Shown: piece after piece, positions 53,990 through 64,000 of the stretch | How the letters are laid out: every line of letters begins with the position of its first letter | Numbering within the stretch: position 1 is the first letter of the stretch | Source of the DNA: Toxorhynchites rutilus septentrionalis | Taxonomy: Eukaryota > Arthropoda > Insecta > Diptera > Culicidae | Length of the DNA stretch: 64,000 bases | Assembly (NCBI RefSeq): GCF_029784135.1 | Contig: NC_073745.1 | Location: 164,919,328 to 164,983,327 of the forward strand | Direction: 5' to 3' | Notes under the pieces: model-generated | The model's input: only the letters and a program-made list of their open reading frames with translations | The model's database searches: none | What the model was told of the DNA's origin: nothing | Program-made: the position numbers and the translations under genes

Positions 53990-55836
53990 TTCCCCGACCC
54001 GTGAACCACTTCTGTATCCGGAGCGACGTTTTCCGGACTCCCTTCATTTCCTCGTACGTCCAAAACTGCAAGTTTCACCGCCGGCCTTGCGAACACTCCC
54101 CTGGCAGTTTGCACAATAGCACGCCTCACTTGCCCAGATGTATCCGGAAAGGTCTTCAATATTCGTCCTCGTTCCCAACGACTCCTCGCCTGCTCATCGA
54201 TGATTATCACCAGATCTCCAGGTTCCAGCGGCTTAGTTGCTTCGAACCACTTCGTGCGTCTTGTTAGAGTCGGAAGATATTCGCGTACCCATCTACGCCA
54301 AAACTCGTCCCTGATGTGTTGCGCAAGTTTCCAGCTATCTTGTAACGTGTTTCCGTTCACCTGATCAGTACTTGGTTGTTTGATTCCGGTCGACCCGTAC
54401 AGGAGGAAGTGGTTCGGCGTGAGTGCCTCTGCCTCGGGTGCCTCCAAAGGAACGTACGTTAAAGGTCGCGAGTTGATAATAGCCTCAGCCTCCAACATGA
54501 TAGTTTCCAATACCTCATCACTAGGACGTCGTGGACTATCCGATATCGCCTTTATTGCTGTCTTCACGGACTTCACCATACGCTCCCATGGTCCTCCCAT
54601 GTGCGGAGCTGCCGGAACGTTGAAGTGCCACTGGGTATTCGCATTTGTAAAAGTGGCGGCGCAGTCCTCGATGATTTCCTGGATTTTCTGTTTCTCTTCA
54701 GACAACTGGCGATTGGTTCCCACGAAATTCGTACCATTGTCCGAAAATACTTCCAATGGTGCACCTCTTCTGGCCACAAATCTCCTGAATGCCATCACGC
54801 AGGCAGTCGACGACAGACTGTGGGCTAGCTCGAGATGGACAGCCCGTACCGTAAGACAGGTGAACAGACAGATCCACCTCTTCACTACACTGCGCCCGAC
54901 TTTAACTTCGAACGGCCCCATGTAATCTACGCCGACGTACGTGAACGGTCGGATGAAGGGTGTTAGGCGCACTCTGGGCAGTGGTCCCATTTGCGGTGCC
55001 TTGGGGACTGCCTTCTTTATTTTGCAATGCTGACAGTTTCGGCCAACTTTCCGTACTAGCACTCGAAGCTTGGGTATGTAGAATTGCTGCTGCAGTTCGT
55101 TGCAGACTGTTTCGCCATTAGCGTGTAGAAACCGTTGGTGAAAGGAATGTACCAAAAGAAGGGTAATATGATGATCCCTAGGCATCACAACCGGATATTT
55201 CGTTGCATATGGAATGTTTGGTGCGTTTCCGATCCGGCTTCCAACTCGAATAACTCCGAATTCATCCATGAACGGAACCAGTGAATACAATGAACTGCTT
55301 CTGTCAACGCTGCTGCCGTTACTCAGATCGTGAATTTCCTTTGTATAAACCTGTGATTGAGCCTGGCGCCATAGTGCCTGCTCGGCTTTCGCGAAATCTT
55401 CCTGGCTTAATCCATGCTGCAAATTTTCCTCACGCAGAATTCCCTTGAAGGTTTTCACTGCCCGGTGAACATAGGCCATTGTTCGAATCAACCGATTCCA
55501 ATTCGAGAATCGTTCAACTTTGATTACTTCTTCAGCCGTTCGGTGTACGGCCACCATGCGAAGTTCTTCACACGCCGCATTCACTTCCGATTCAATAATT
55601 GCTGTTGATTGCTTCGGCCACTGCTTCTTCGGGCCCCATAGAAACGGTGGGCCTTTGAACCAACGACTTTCTGGGTCAAACGATGGTCCTGAATTCCACT
55701 TGGTGGCATCGTCAGCCACGTTGAGCTTAGAGGGAACGTAATGCCATTCGTCAACGTTGGTTAATGAAAGAATTTCACCCACACGGAATGAAACGAACTG
55801 GTGATATCGACGGCTATCCGATCGAAGCCACGCCAA
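53908..55836 (-). CDS. Pao/Bel Pol, third segment: RNase H end, integrase, DUF5641
   Basis: 642 residues after the TGA at 55855-55857, in the same frame as the upstream segments. It starts in the RNase H region (VLAWLRSDSRRYHQF). The HHCC integrase zinc-binding motif (HSFHQRFLHANGE, CQHCKIKK) and the integrase core follow, with VDYMGPF, EVFSDNGTNF and PHMGGPWERMVKS carrying the D-D-E triad. The C-terminal DUF5641 domain (FWRRWVREYLPTLTRR) follows, ending in a basic tail. No internal lesion. Without readthrough of the TGA it would not be made as part of Gag-Pol. Confidence 0.93.
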   Translation of the reverse strand: MAWLRSDSRRYHQFVSFRVGEILSLTNVDEWHYVPSKLNVADDATKWNSGPSFDPESRWFKGPPFLWGPKKQWPKQSTAIIESEVNAACEELRMVAVHRTAEEVIKVERFSNWNRLIRTMAYVHRAVKTFKGILREENLQHGLSQEDFAKAEQALWRQAQSQVYTKEIHDLSNGSSVDRSSSLYSLVPFMDEFGVIRVGSRIGNAPNIPYATKYPVVMPRDHHITLLLVHSFHQRFLHANGETVCNELQQQFYIPKLRVLVRKVGRNCQHCKIKKAVPKAPQMGPLPRVRLTPFIRPFTYVGVDYMGPFEVKVGRSVVKRWICLFTCLTVRAVHLELAHSLSSTACVMAFRRFVARRGAPLEVFSDNGTNFVGTNRQLSEEKQKIQEIIEDCAATFTNANTQWHFNVPAAPHMGGPWERMVKSVKTAIKAISDSPRRPSDEVLETIMLEAEAIINSRPLTYVPLEAPEAEALTPNHFLLYGSTGIKQPSTDQVNGNTLQDSWKLAQHIRDEFWRRWVREYLPTLTRRTKWFEATKPLEPGDLVIIIDEQARSRWERGRILKTFPDTSGQVRRAIVQTARGVFARPAVKLAVLDVRGNEGSPENVAPDTEVVHGSGNVAETPRRGEKMVNQPEPSRASRAKRV

Positions 55837-55854
55837 GACTGTTGCTGAATCGGA

Positions 55855-57744
55855 TCATAGGAAGCGTCTCTTAAGTTTGAGTGTTAGTGCTGAACAAACG
55901 TTTTGCAGCAGACGTGCTCCCACCATGGCAGCCTGAAGCTCCAGACGAGGGATTGACAGCGTTCGAAGTGGGGACACTTTCGTTTTTGCTGCGACTAACG
56001 AACACCAGGTTCCTCCATAGTACGATATCCTCAAATAGACTACACACGCGCAGGCGGCAACGCTTGCATCTGTGAACACGTGGATTTCGATTTCGTTAAT
56101 CTCCTGCGGAAGGTAGTTTCCGAGAAAGCATCGAGGGACTTTCACTTCGTTCGTTTTCGTATAGAGTTCCATCCATCTGGCCCATAGATCATGTAACTGC
56201 TCCGCTATGGGTTCATCCCAATTAGTTCCTGTGCGCCATATCTCCTGCATCAATATTTTGCCTTGCACCACGAAATGCGCCACAAATCCCAGTGGATCGT
56301 ACAACTTCATCACGGTTCGTAGGACTTGTCGCTTTGTTGGGACCACTCCACCATTGTTTGAGACGCTTACCAACCCTGTCTGATCGAAAGTGAAGTGATC
56401 TGCTGTAGGGACCCACATCACACCTAAAACACGCTCGTACATAGAATCTTTCTCTAGGTTCATGGACTTGCTGCTCAATGACTCAGTTTCACCTAGAAGG
56501 TCGAGCACCTCTTGCGAGTTGGAAAGAATTTTCCCGAATTCGAATCCTGCTGCTGCGTGAATTAACCGTACTTGCTGGACAAGCTGAACAGCTTCCTCGA
56601 CCGAGTTGACGCTATCGAGAAAATCATCAACATAATGATTCTTAACTATTGCCTCTACTGCTCTGGGAAACAATTTCACGTAATCATAAGCATTTTTGTT
56701 CTTTACAAATTGTGCCGTGAATGGCGAACTGGTTGCCCCGAACATCGCGACATTTATGACGTAGACTTGGATGTCATCCTCCGAGCTGGTACGCCATAGG
56801 AAACACTGCGACCATTTGTCTGCGTCCCGAATAAGAATCCTCAGGAACATTTCGCGGATGTCGGAACTTACCGCAATCTTGCCTTCCCTGAAACGTAGCA
56901 AAACTTCTACGAGAGACACGAGTAGATCCGGGCCCTTGAGTAGCATATCGTTGAATGAGACACCACCTGCCTTCGCTGCAGCATCCCGCACCATTCGTAT
57001 TTTGTTGAGTTTCTTGGGATTTATAACCACTCCTAACGGGAGATACCACACCCGCTGTGGATTAATCTTTTTCAAATCTTCCGGGGATACTTTACAGATA
57101 TACTGCTTCTGTTCGTAGTTCTCCATTTGCTCGTTCACTCTTCTACGCAGTTCAGGATCTTTAGCCAGCCGTTTCTCTAAACCTTTCATTCTGATGAGCG
57201 CCATTGGAAAGCTGTCCGGGAAGTTCACAACATCTGTTCGGAAAAGCAAACCCGTCTCCATACGACTTCCCTTTCGTACAGTCGTGGCTTCCAGAATGCT
57301 TCGTGCTCGCTTATCTTCCTCCGCTTCAAGCTGTTTTGTTACTGCGGCATCCTCTACCGCGAAAAACTTTCTCATCGAATCGTGTAGATCGTTATTGGTC
57401 ATTTCTTCGCAGGCATGAACGTGTAACTGTACGATGGATCCATCGTTACCGGAATTTCTCCCATATATGCACCAGCCTAGGCGGGTCTTAGTTGCGACCG
57501 GTTCACTGTTACCACCTTCACGAGTTTTTAAACTAGTAAGCAGCTGAACGTGTTCTAGACCAACAATTATGCCCGGCTTGGCATCTGCGTAACTGGCTAC
57601 GGGAAGACCCTGAAGATGCGGGTACGCTTTTGCCAACTCTGCGTAATCTATCGTCTGGATTGGAAGTCCCAATTCACGCACGGTTCGAACGTTGCTCAGC
57701 TGGAACAATTCCTTTTTACCAGAACCAGATATCTTCACACTCAA
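55855..57744 (-). CDS. Pao/Bel Pol, second segment: protease end, reverse transcriptase, RNase H start
   Basis: 629 residues in frame with its neighbours, between the TAG at 57757-57759 and the TGA at 55855-55857. The N-terminus completes the DUF1758 protease region. RT follows, with DLKKINPQRVWYLPLGVVIN, the SSDIREMFLRI block and catalytic YVDDFLDS. The Pao-type RNase H region comes next (HVFTDASVAACACVVY, RLELQAAMVGARLL). Apart from the flanking stops the sequence is intact, with the catalytic Asp pair kept. Confidence 0.93.
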   Translation of the reverse strand: MSVKISGSGKKELFQLSNVRTVRELGLPIQTIDYAELAKAYPHLQGLPVASYADAKPGIIVGLEHVQLLTSLKTREGGNSEPVATKTRLGWCIYGRNSGNDGSIVQLHVHACEEMTNNDLHDSMRKFFAVEDAAVTKQLEAEEDKRARSILEATTVRKGSRMETGLLFRTDVVNFPDSFPMALIRMKGLEKRLAKDPELRRRVNEQMENYEQKQYICKVSPEDLKKINPQRVWYLPLGVVINPKKLNKIRMVRDAAAKAGGVSFNDMLLKGPDLLVSLVEVLLRFREGKIAVSSDIREMFLRILIRDADKWSQCFLWRTSSEDDIQVYVINVAMFGATSSPFTAQFVKNKNAYDYVKLFPRAVEAIVKNHYVDDFLDSVNSVEEAVQLVQQVRLIHAAAGFEFGKILSNSQEVLDLLGETESLSSKSMNLEKDSMYERVLGVMWVPTADHFTFDQTGLVSVSNNGGVVPTKRQVLRTVMKLYDPLGFVAHFVVQGKILMQEIWRTGTNWDEPIAEQLHDLWARWMELYTKTNEVKVPRCFLGNYLPQEINEIEIHVFTDASVAACACVVYLRISYYGGTWCSLVAAKTKVSPLRTLSIPRLELQAAMVGARLLQNVCSALTLKLKRRFL

Positions 57745-57756
57745 TCGCTTGGAAGT

Positions 57757-60228
57757 CTACTCGTGTCTGCTAATCTTTCCGGTCCAACTCAGGAACAGGT
57801 TGTCTGGTTCACCTTCAATGCCTAATTGTGATGCGATCCCCTCTTCGAGCAACGTTGATGACGATCCATCGTCCAGGAACACGAAGGTTTCAACTTGCTT
57901 CCCATTTCCGTACAGCGTCACAGGCAGGTACCGAAACAGCGAAAACGATTTCGTGTGGTGATGATTATTGTGAACGGTCTCCCTAGATTTGGAGTCATCG
58001 GACGCGTCATTTCGGATACTGTGCAACAGCATATGATGACGAATGCGACATCCATCCACTCCACACTCTTTCTTAGAACGACACGGCCATTTACGATGGG
58101 GTATCAAGCACAATCGACACAAATTCTTCTGTCGCATTGCCTTCCAACGGCCTCCAATGTCCAACGACTTGAAGCTAGAACAGTTGCGTATCTGGTGCCC
58201 ATCGTCGTCGCAATAGGAACACGCTTTCGACGAAGATTCTTCGACTGCAGTTGCACTTCGTTTGTTTGAAATAGTTGACGATTCATTAGCGTGAGTGAAC
58301 AGCTTCTCCTTCTGCTTAGTTTTCTCCACCCTAAGCTGCCTTTGATTGATTTGCTCTAAGTCTACACCGATACACAACTCAGAAGCCAAATTCACTAGCC
58401 CCGACATGAAACTATTGAACGTCGCCAGGTTGACGTGAGAGAACCCTTGCTTGAAAGTCCCCCACTGCATCTTCAGCGAGGTGGGTAACTTATCGACCAA
58501 CTCCTGGATTAGCATCGGATTCGACAAGTGAGCTTGTTGATCGGCCAAGACGATATGATCAACGAGATTTTGAATTACCAATCCATAAGCGATGATGGTA
58601 TTTAAATTGTCTGATTTCGGAGGCGGAGCGTTTCTAACCTTCTTCAAAAGCGAACTGATGAGTATCTCCGGTCTTCCATAGAGCTTATGTAGCGTTTCAA
58701 TCACGTACGGAACTGCTGCGGGTAGAAGCAGACGACTTCTCACTGATGCCAGTGCTGATCCTCCCAAACATCGTTGTAGCCGGGCCAGATTCTCAGCATC
58801 CGAATATCCGCAAACCTCCGTCGTATTTTTGAACGAGCTGTAGAAAATTGGCCACTCCTCGGGATCCCCGTTGAACTTTGGTAATTCCCGTGGCATGACC
58901 TGCCGCGCTGCCAACTGAGCACTAGTTGGTCCGATCGAATGGGTCGAAGAGTTGATCCTAATCCCACCGACTGGTATCAGTGGTGGTGCTACTGATGTTG
59001 CTGGAAACGCAACTGGTGTTTCAGCAGCGATTGATGTTGAATACCCGAATAGAGTGCCGCTAGTGACAGTCGGTAATTGATTGGATGTTGCTGAATTCTG
59101 CAAACACGCCGACGGACTAACACTGGTTTGAGCTAAATGCTGTTGTGGATTTCTATAGATACTACTCGATTCGTATGGGATTGCCGGAATCATCCTAGGT
59201 GCACTGGATTTTATCGTGTTCGTTCCGGGATACGAGTAAACCGGTGCAGTGCCCGGATAAATAGAAGGATTTAGATTTACTGTCAATGGCAAATTCGAAA
59301 TCGTTGACACGATTGGCATACTCGAGACTACTGACGAAGAGATCATCGGGGCTGTGCCAACTGACGTGACTAATCTTTCACCAACTGTTGTTACAACTGC
59401 CACAGGAATCGCAGAATTTGTTAGTACTTCTTGATTCAACACGGGTTGACTGAACGTTCCTTCGCTTGAAGAAACCGTGATCGATGATGGCACCAGAATC
59501 CCCGGATTCGCCTGACTGACGACTGAGACCGACTGGGTAGCCTTCACTCCCGCCATCGAATGCTTCGATTGTCCTTTTCCCTCCACTTGAGCATTCTTGG
59601 TGAGCCATTTCTCCATCTGTTCACGCTTACTTTTCACGCTAACTTCGCTTTTCCTGCTCGACGAATCCTTTCCATCTTCAGCCTGCATCAACAACTGGTA
59701 TCTTTGCCACAGGTACTCTTCTTCCTCTTCAATCCGCTTTTTCCTCAGATTTCGTTGTTCCTCGAGAAGTTGTAGACTGAGCTGCAGTTCACGCTTACTT
59801 TTCACGCTAACTTCGCTTTTCCTGCTCGACGAATCCTTTCCATCTTCAGCCTGCATCAACAACTGGTATCTTTGCCACAGGTACTCTTCTTCCTCTTCAA
59901 TCCGCTTTTTCCTCAGATTTCGTTGTTCCTCGAGAAGTTGTAGACTGAGCTGCAGTTTATGAGACTTTTGGCTGCTCTTGCTAACGGACGATTCGTTGAA
60001 TGATGCATCAGACTTCGATGCACCATCACAATTCTCCATGCAATCATTACACTAGAAACTCCTATCTGGTTCTGCAATCGACTCGCTTACACCCGCGCAC
60101 TGGAAGTGTTCCCATCGCTCGCACAAATCGCAACACACCATATCATCTTCACTATCGGCTCGACTACATTTGTAGCAATTTCTTGCATTGCTCGCGGGGG
60201 TATTATTCTTCCCGGATTTGTTCGGCAT
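57757..60228 (-). CDS. Pao/Bel Gag with PHD finger, and protease start
   Basis: The likely ATG is at 60228. The first 58 codons include the start of a PHD-type zinc finger (CYKC, then CCDLCERWEHFQC). A TAG at 60052-60054 falls at the conserved aromatic position just before the last CNDC pair. Reading from 60039 gives 760 residues: a charged coiled-coil-like segment containing a 56-residue exact tandem repeat, a Ser/Pro-rich linker, and the Gag core of the DUF1759 type (RELP.FNGDPEEWPIFYSSF). CCHC knuckles (CSYCDDDGHQIRNC) and the aspartic protease start (FVFLDDGSSSTLLEE) follow. It ends at the TAG at 57757-57759. PHD fingers in Gag are known from some Bel elements and may guide chromatin targeting (inference). 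Confidence 0.92.
59619..59954 (-). repeat. 168-bp exact tandem duplication in Gag
   Basis: 59619-59786 and 59787-59954 are identical as far as I can compare, adding 56 codons in frame (LQLSLQLLEEQRNLRKKRIE and onward, twice). Confidence 0.93.
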
Positions 60229-60499
60229 AATAGAATCAAAATGATTACCCTAATGGGTCAATCAACACACTAATAATTAACTTAATAACTACTGTAATGA
60301 CTGGCAGCTCTCGACCGGCTCAAGTAATGGATAAACTGGGCCCCGACTTTATCTCCTGCGACCTCTGTCGCCTCGGTGCTATCGTTTAAATCCGGTGTGG
60401 CTCGGTTTACGTCTTCAACTGTAGGTTGATTTATTCCTCTTCCTGGCAGGCAACGGACGGGCAAGATATCATCCAACTCAGGACGATAATCTTGTAGAA

Positions 60500-60990
60500 T
60501 GTTCTCGAAGTCAGAACAAACACCGTTCTTCAGTTGCGTTACTAAGCAACTACAAGCTATAATTTATTTTTAGGTATTTAGTGAACATTATAAAGGTAAG
60601 TATAATTAATCTCTTACATTATCGGTATTTTCTTCCGTTTTCAGATTTTCTCCGTCACTTTTCAACCAGAAGGGTTAATTCCAGAAAAACTACTACAGCA
60701 AGAGTTCATGTTAGGATATAAAATTACTATTAAATAATGCTTCTTAAATACCTGAATTCAATTAAATTGTCCACTTACTGCGTGGCAAATTTGAAGCGTA
60801 CAGTATGTATTATAATGCAAATGAACACTTCCGAACGTGAACCGAATAACTAGTACAATGTTGAGGAGTGAAAATAACAAAATGGCGTAACTATGGATAC
60901 GGAAGTTTCTAGACCCGTTTCGCCCGACTCGCTCGCGATGGTTCAGGTTGGTTCACCATCTTTTCGCCGCGACGAGGGGTCTCGGCAACA
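60500..60990 (-). repeat. Pao/Bel 5' LTR
   Basis: 491 bp, followed downstream on the reverse strand by a leader with a 64-codon short frame (60476-60282) before the Gag start at 60228. Confidence 0.95.
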
Positions 60991-60995
60991 AAATC

Positions 60996-61880
60996 AGTGA
61001 AGATGCCGCTATCACATGGTCCTCGGACAAGTCAAAAACATCTTTTTTGAAAAAATGGCGACCGTTTGAAAAAATAAGATGCGGCTTAAAACGTTTTGTC
61101 TTACGTTTCCCGATTTTTCAAAAATAGTTAAATTTGAAAAAAACATCATTTTTTAGAGGTTCATGCGACAGAGAGGTGCATGCAGATTGTATTCATATAG
61201 ATTCGACATGAATCGGCTCAGTAGAACTTGAGATATCGTGTACGTTAGTTAGTAGAACTTGAGATATCGTGTACGTTAGTTTGGTTCCTATATATTTGAT
61301 GATGAATAATGCAATAGAAAATTATCGCACTGCAAAACGAAAAGTAATGTTGAAAACATAAATAAACTCTGTAGTTTAATTTAATGCTTAGATGAAAACA
61401 AATTCATTCTATTTTTTGCACAAATTTTTAAAAAATGCTAAAAACAGGGGTTTTAGAAAATCATCTATAATTTTGCAAATATTGCAGTAAGTCCAATATT
61501 AGCAGAAACATTTTTAGCCTAATGTATCCTGAAAACACCTGTGGACGTTTCATATTGATACGTTTAGCCGTTTTTTGAACGATCGTTCAATGATTGGAGT
61601 AAATTAAAGAAACAATTCAACGCATATTGTACCAGAAGTTCAAATTGCTATGAGTACTCTCAGAATGAACGATTCGTAACATGTCTTTCCATTCATTTTC
61701 AAGGAGTGATGATACGCACACATATACACACGCATTATCACATATAAGTGCTCTCCTCACCCAACCCAAGAGCATCTTCAAACTCAAAGGGAAAATTTTT
61801 CATTCAAATAAAAATTATCTCTGTGTTAAAAGTTTTAGGGATTGAACGAAAGCTAGCTGATAAGGTTAAATAGATTTGCT
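60996..61880. other. Unassigned, with a 29-30-bp tandem duplication
   Basis: agaacttgagatatcgtgta plus cgttagtt occurs twice head to tail at about 61222-61281. Nothing else recognised. Confidence 0.4.
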
Positions 61881-61883
61881 ATT

Positions 61884-63475
61884 GGGCCTGATCATGAACG
61901 TCACTTCACGGTGAAAACGTAGTGAATTGTATACAACCTTATTACGGCTGTCACCGTGTGTGTAGAATCCAGAAAAGTTCATCCGTCGTGACAACTTTGA
62001 TGAACTCGGTGTTATTATGAATATCACGATACTGTCATGTCACGGAGAAAAACAGGTAGATTTGTCACTTGTGTTTTAGATGGTGAAAGCTAGTCACGCG
62101 GAATGGAATAAGTTTAATTTCGTATTTATTTAGCTTTTTTGCTAACATTTTGAATCTTGTCTTGTCTTGTTTAAGGAACAAAAGATAAACAAACAGAAAT
62201 TTACCCGCCTGGTGGCATTTTTAGAACAAAATTCTGACGTATCCAAAGGACGTAAATTTGTTTATTTGGATTCGATAAATGCGCTATGCGTTGTAATTAA
62301 GGATTAAAAATATAGTTCACGTAGGCCCATTGAAAAATGGCGAAGGTCTATTTCCGATTGTCCTAAATGAACAGATTTTTTTTGTTTATATATCATTATG
62401 ATTGATTATGTATAATATTGATTTGTTGATATTTTGGATATAAAATAATAACTGTAAAGTTTTTCCATCGTTGCAGAGCTAGTTTTTTTTGTAATTCAAA
62501 CATTCACAATTGGCGGACCAGACCAGAATCAGGATGATAGTTATAACTTTTTACGTTATAGATATTTTCAACGATATTGTTTTGAAGACATACTTCGAAT
62601 GAAGAATATTAAAAAAATGATAGTAAGTTTCAAACAAGGGAAAAATGAGTCTATCATTGCAAAGCATTCACAAGATACTGTTTTTAAATTCTTCTCTAGT
62701 TCTTTTTTCATATTTTGGATATCCGTCCAAAGAAAATCTGAAAAAAATCCGCTTTTGTCAAATTCCTTGAAACCCATCAGATTTTTCTATGAGGATTGTG
62801 CTTCTGATCGATGCTACTGACCAGTTTCTGTTTAAATAATTTAATCAAACCTCATGTCCCGTTTATCAAATTACACGAGAGTGGGAAGGATAAGAGGATT
62901 AAACTTCAGAATCCCATATGGGAGTAGCTCAGATTATACTGATCGTGGGGTGGATAAATTCGGGTTTGTTTTGAGATATAGAAGATATTATTATTCATCA
63001 AAATTGTAGAAACGGATCATAAAAAATGATTCTAAATACTTCTTACTATTCAAACGAGTAAGACAGAGCTAAGTACAAGAGTATGCGAGATTTCGATTAT
63101 TAAACATAATAGTTATTATTAAACGATTATTAAACATAATAGTTATGTATTTGATTCAGCAAACTAATTATCGAGGTATAATCGCAAACTTGTCATTTTA
63201 AAATATACGATTAATTAAATGGAATATTATCTCATACGCTGTATTAATTATACCTACATAACGTTCAAACGTCCGAAATTATGCAACCGACACAACGTTC
63301 AAACACCCGACATTATGCAACCAACATGTCTCTTATAAACGGGAATGAACACTTTCACTTACGGAGTTCATTTTTACACGCAACTGTCCGTGACAATCAT
63401 GATACACACAAAAAGATTAAGTGAAGTGTAAGTGACGTGAAAGCGTACGTGGCAATGATGTTCGTGATCAGGCCC
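61884..63475. mobile_element. PIF/Harbinger-like non-autonomous element
   Basis: Left GGGCCTGATCATGAACGTCA; right, read inward, GGGCCTGATCACGAACATCA; 3-bp flank ATT on both sides (61881-61883, 63476-63478). GGGCC-type ends and a 3-bp duplication fit PIF/Harbinger. No transposase visible. Confidence 0.6.
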
Positions 63476-63648
63476 ATTGACTTAATTGGCAAAAAAATGT
63501 GTTAGTACACAAAATTTTTGAAAGAACGAAGATAAATCGATTTTTTATTTCTTCCCAATATTTTCATCCACATCATAATCTATTCATAATCTCATAATCA
63601 TAATCTGAATATAATATTTTGAAAGCTTGTTTTCGACTTTCAAAAGTA

Positions 63649-64000
63649 GCGCCTGATCACGAACATCACTGTCACAAACGCTTTCACCTAATCTTTTTGT
63701 GTCTATCATCATTGTCACGGACAGTTGCGTGTAAAAATAAACTCCGTGAAGAGAAAGAGTTCATTCCCGTTTATAAGAGTCATGTCGGTTGCATAATTTC
63801 GGACGTTTGAACGTTATGTAGTTAAAATTAATAAGTGTATAAATGTGTGAATAACAAGTGATTATACCTCGATGGTTCGGTATTTCAATGCCAACTATTC
63901 GGACTCATTCCATGAATCATTTGCTTGGTGCGTTAGTTTGCTGATTCAAATGCTGTTTCAAAGATGAGGAGGAATACTTGGTTGCTCTTGAATGATGTAG
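63649..64000. mobile_element. Second, inverted copy of the same element (runs to the window edge)
   Basis: GCGCCTGATCACGAACATCA starts the copy. gcgtgtaaaaat...aactccgtg, ttcattcccgtttataagag, ttgcataatttcggacgttt and gaacgttatgtag then mirror 63250-63475. The two arms, about 200 bp each, are separated by about 170 bp. Confidence 0.65.

Larger units (their letters stand above)
53499..60990 (-). mobile_element. Full-length Pao/Bel LTR retrotransposon
   Basis: 7,492 bp between exact 5-bp duplications AAATC, with near-identical 491-bp LTRs and one gag-pol frame on the reverse strand (60228 to 53908, about 2,106 codons). That frame is interrupted by three in-frame stops at 60052-60054 (TAG), 57757-57759 (TAG) and 55855-55857 (TGA). 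There are no frameshifts. The near-identical LTRs mean recent insertion, so the stops arose recently or the copy was mobilised in trans. I see no TGG-type primer-binding site directly after the 5' LTR; the first TGG is about 25 bases in. Confidence 0.95.

Noticed and set aside
54380..54925. 181-codon forward frame within the retrotransposon
   Set aside because: It is antisense to the integrase, whose motifs are clear on the reverse strand.
1..64000. CRISPR arrays, operons, bacterial promoters or phage genes
   Set aside because: No spaced direct repeats of CRISPR type and no prokaryotic gene organisation; the tandem arrays seen are satellites inside transposons.
1..64000. Endogenous copies of RNA viruses, common in Aedes genomes
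   Set aside because: None of the open frames shows recognisable viral polymerase, nucleoprotein or glycoprotein motifs.

Overview
This looks like nuclear DNA of a culicine mosquito, most likely Aedes. The reasons are AT-rich sequence dense with nested transposons, an ITmD37E (DD37E) element, a Feilai-like tRNA-derived SINE, a Pao/Bel retrotransposon with a PHD finger in Gag, many MITEs, and an HDAC8-type gene (Drosophila melanogaster, as I recall, has none). Nothing points to a prokaryote: coding genes carry GT-AG introns and there is no operon, CRISPR array or ribosome-binding-site logic. The species is an inference.

Only two host genes can be read through completely. A two-exon Canopy (CNPY3/4-type) ER protein, 212 aa, lies on + at 10048-10754. 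A seven-exon class I histone deacetylase of the HDAC8 type, 369 aa, lies on - from 18957 to 10805. They converge, with 50 bp between stop codons. HDAC8 intron 4 (about 6.3 kb) is full of transposon debris, and a MITE plus a 4.8-kb hAT element lie directly upstream of its start codon.

The rest is layered mobile DNA. 1-2650, 13480-14475 and 25270-42130 hold decayed histone-gene units: H2A pseudogenes, H2B-like and H1-like remnants and histone 3' stem-loops, three of them still perfect. The units share near-palindromic termini built on GACGTAG-CTACGTC. One 3.2-kb composite of such units interrupts an ITmD37E transposase gene, so at least this sequence has moved rather than being only an old histone cluster. 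4489-9830 is MITE mosaic. 16094-17745 is an 8-bp-TSD element enclosing a Tc1/mariner remnant. 20041-24822 is a hAT element with exact 8-bp target-site duplications. 42995-48029 is a mosaic of two short repeat families with a 5'-truncated LINE. 48030-53440 is mostly unassigned sequence with a foldback element, a MITE, a SINE and a hAT MITE. 53499-60990 is a full-length Pao/Bel retrotransposon with 491-bp LTRs differing at one base but with three in-frame stops. 61884-64000 holds two inverted copies of a PIF/Harbinger-like element.

The window is therefore a gene-poor, transposon-rich segment. Its most unusual content is the dispersed, mobile histone-gene-bearing repeat family.
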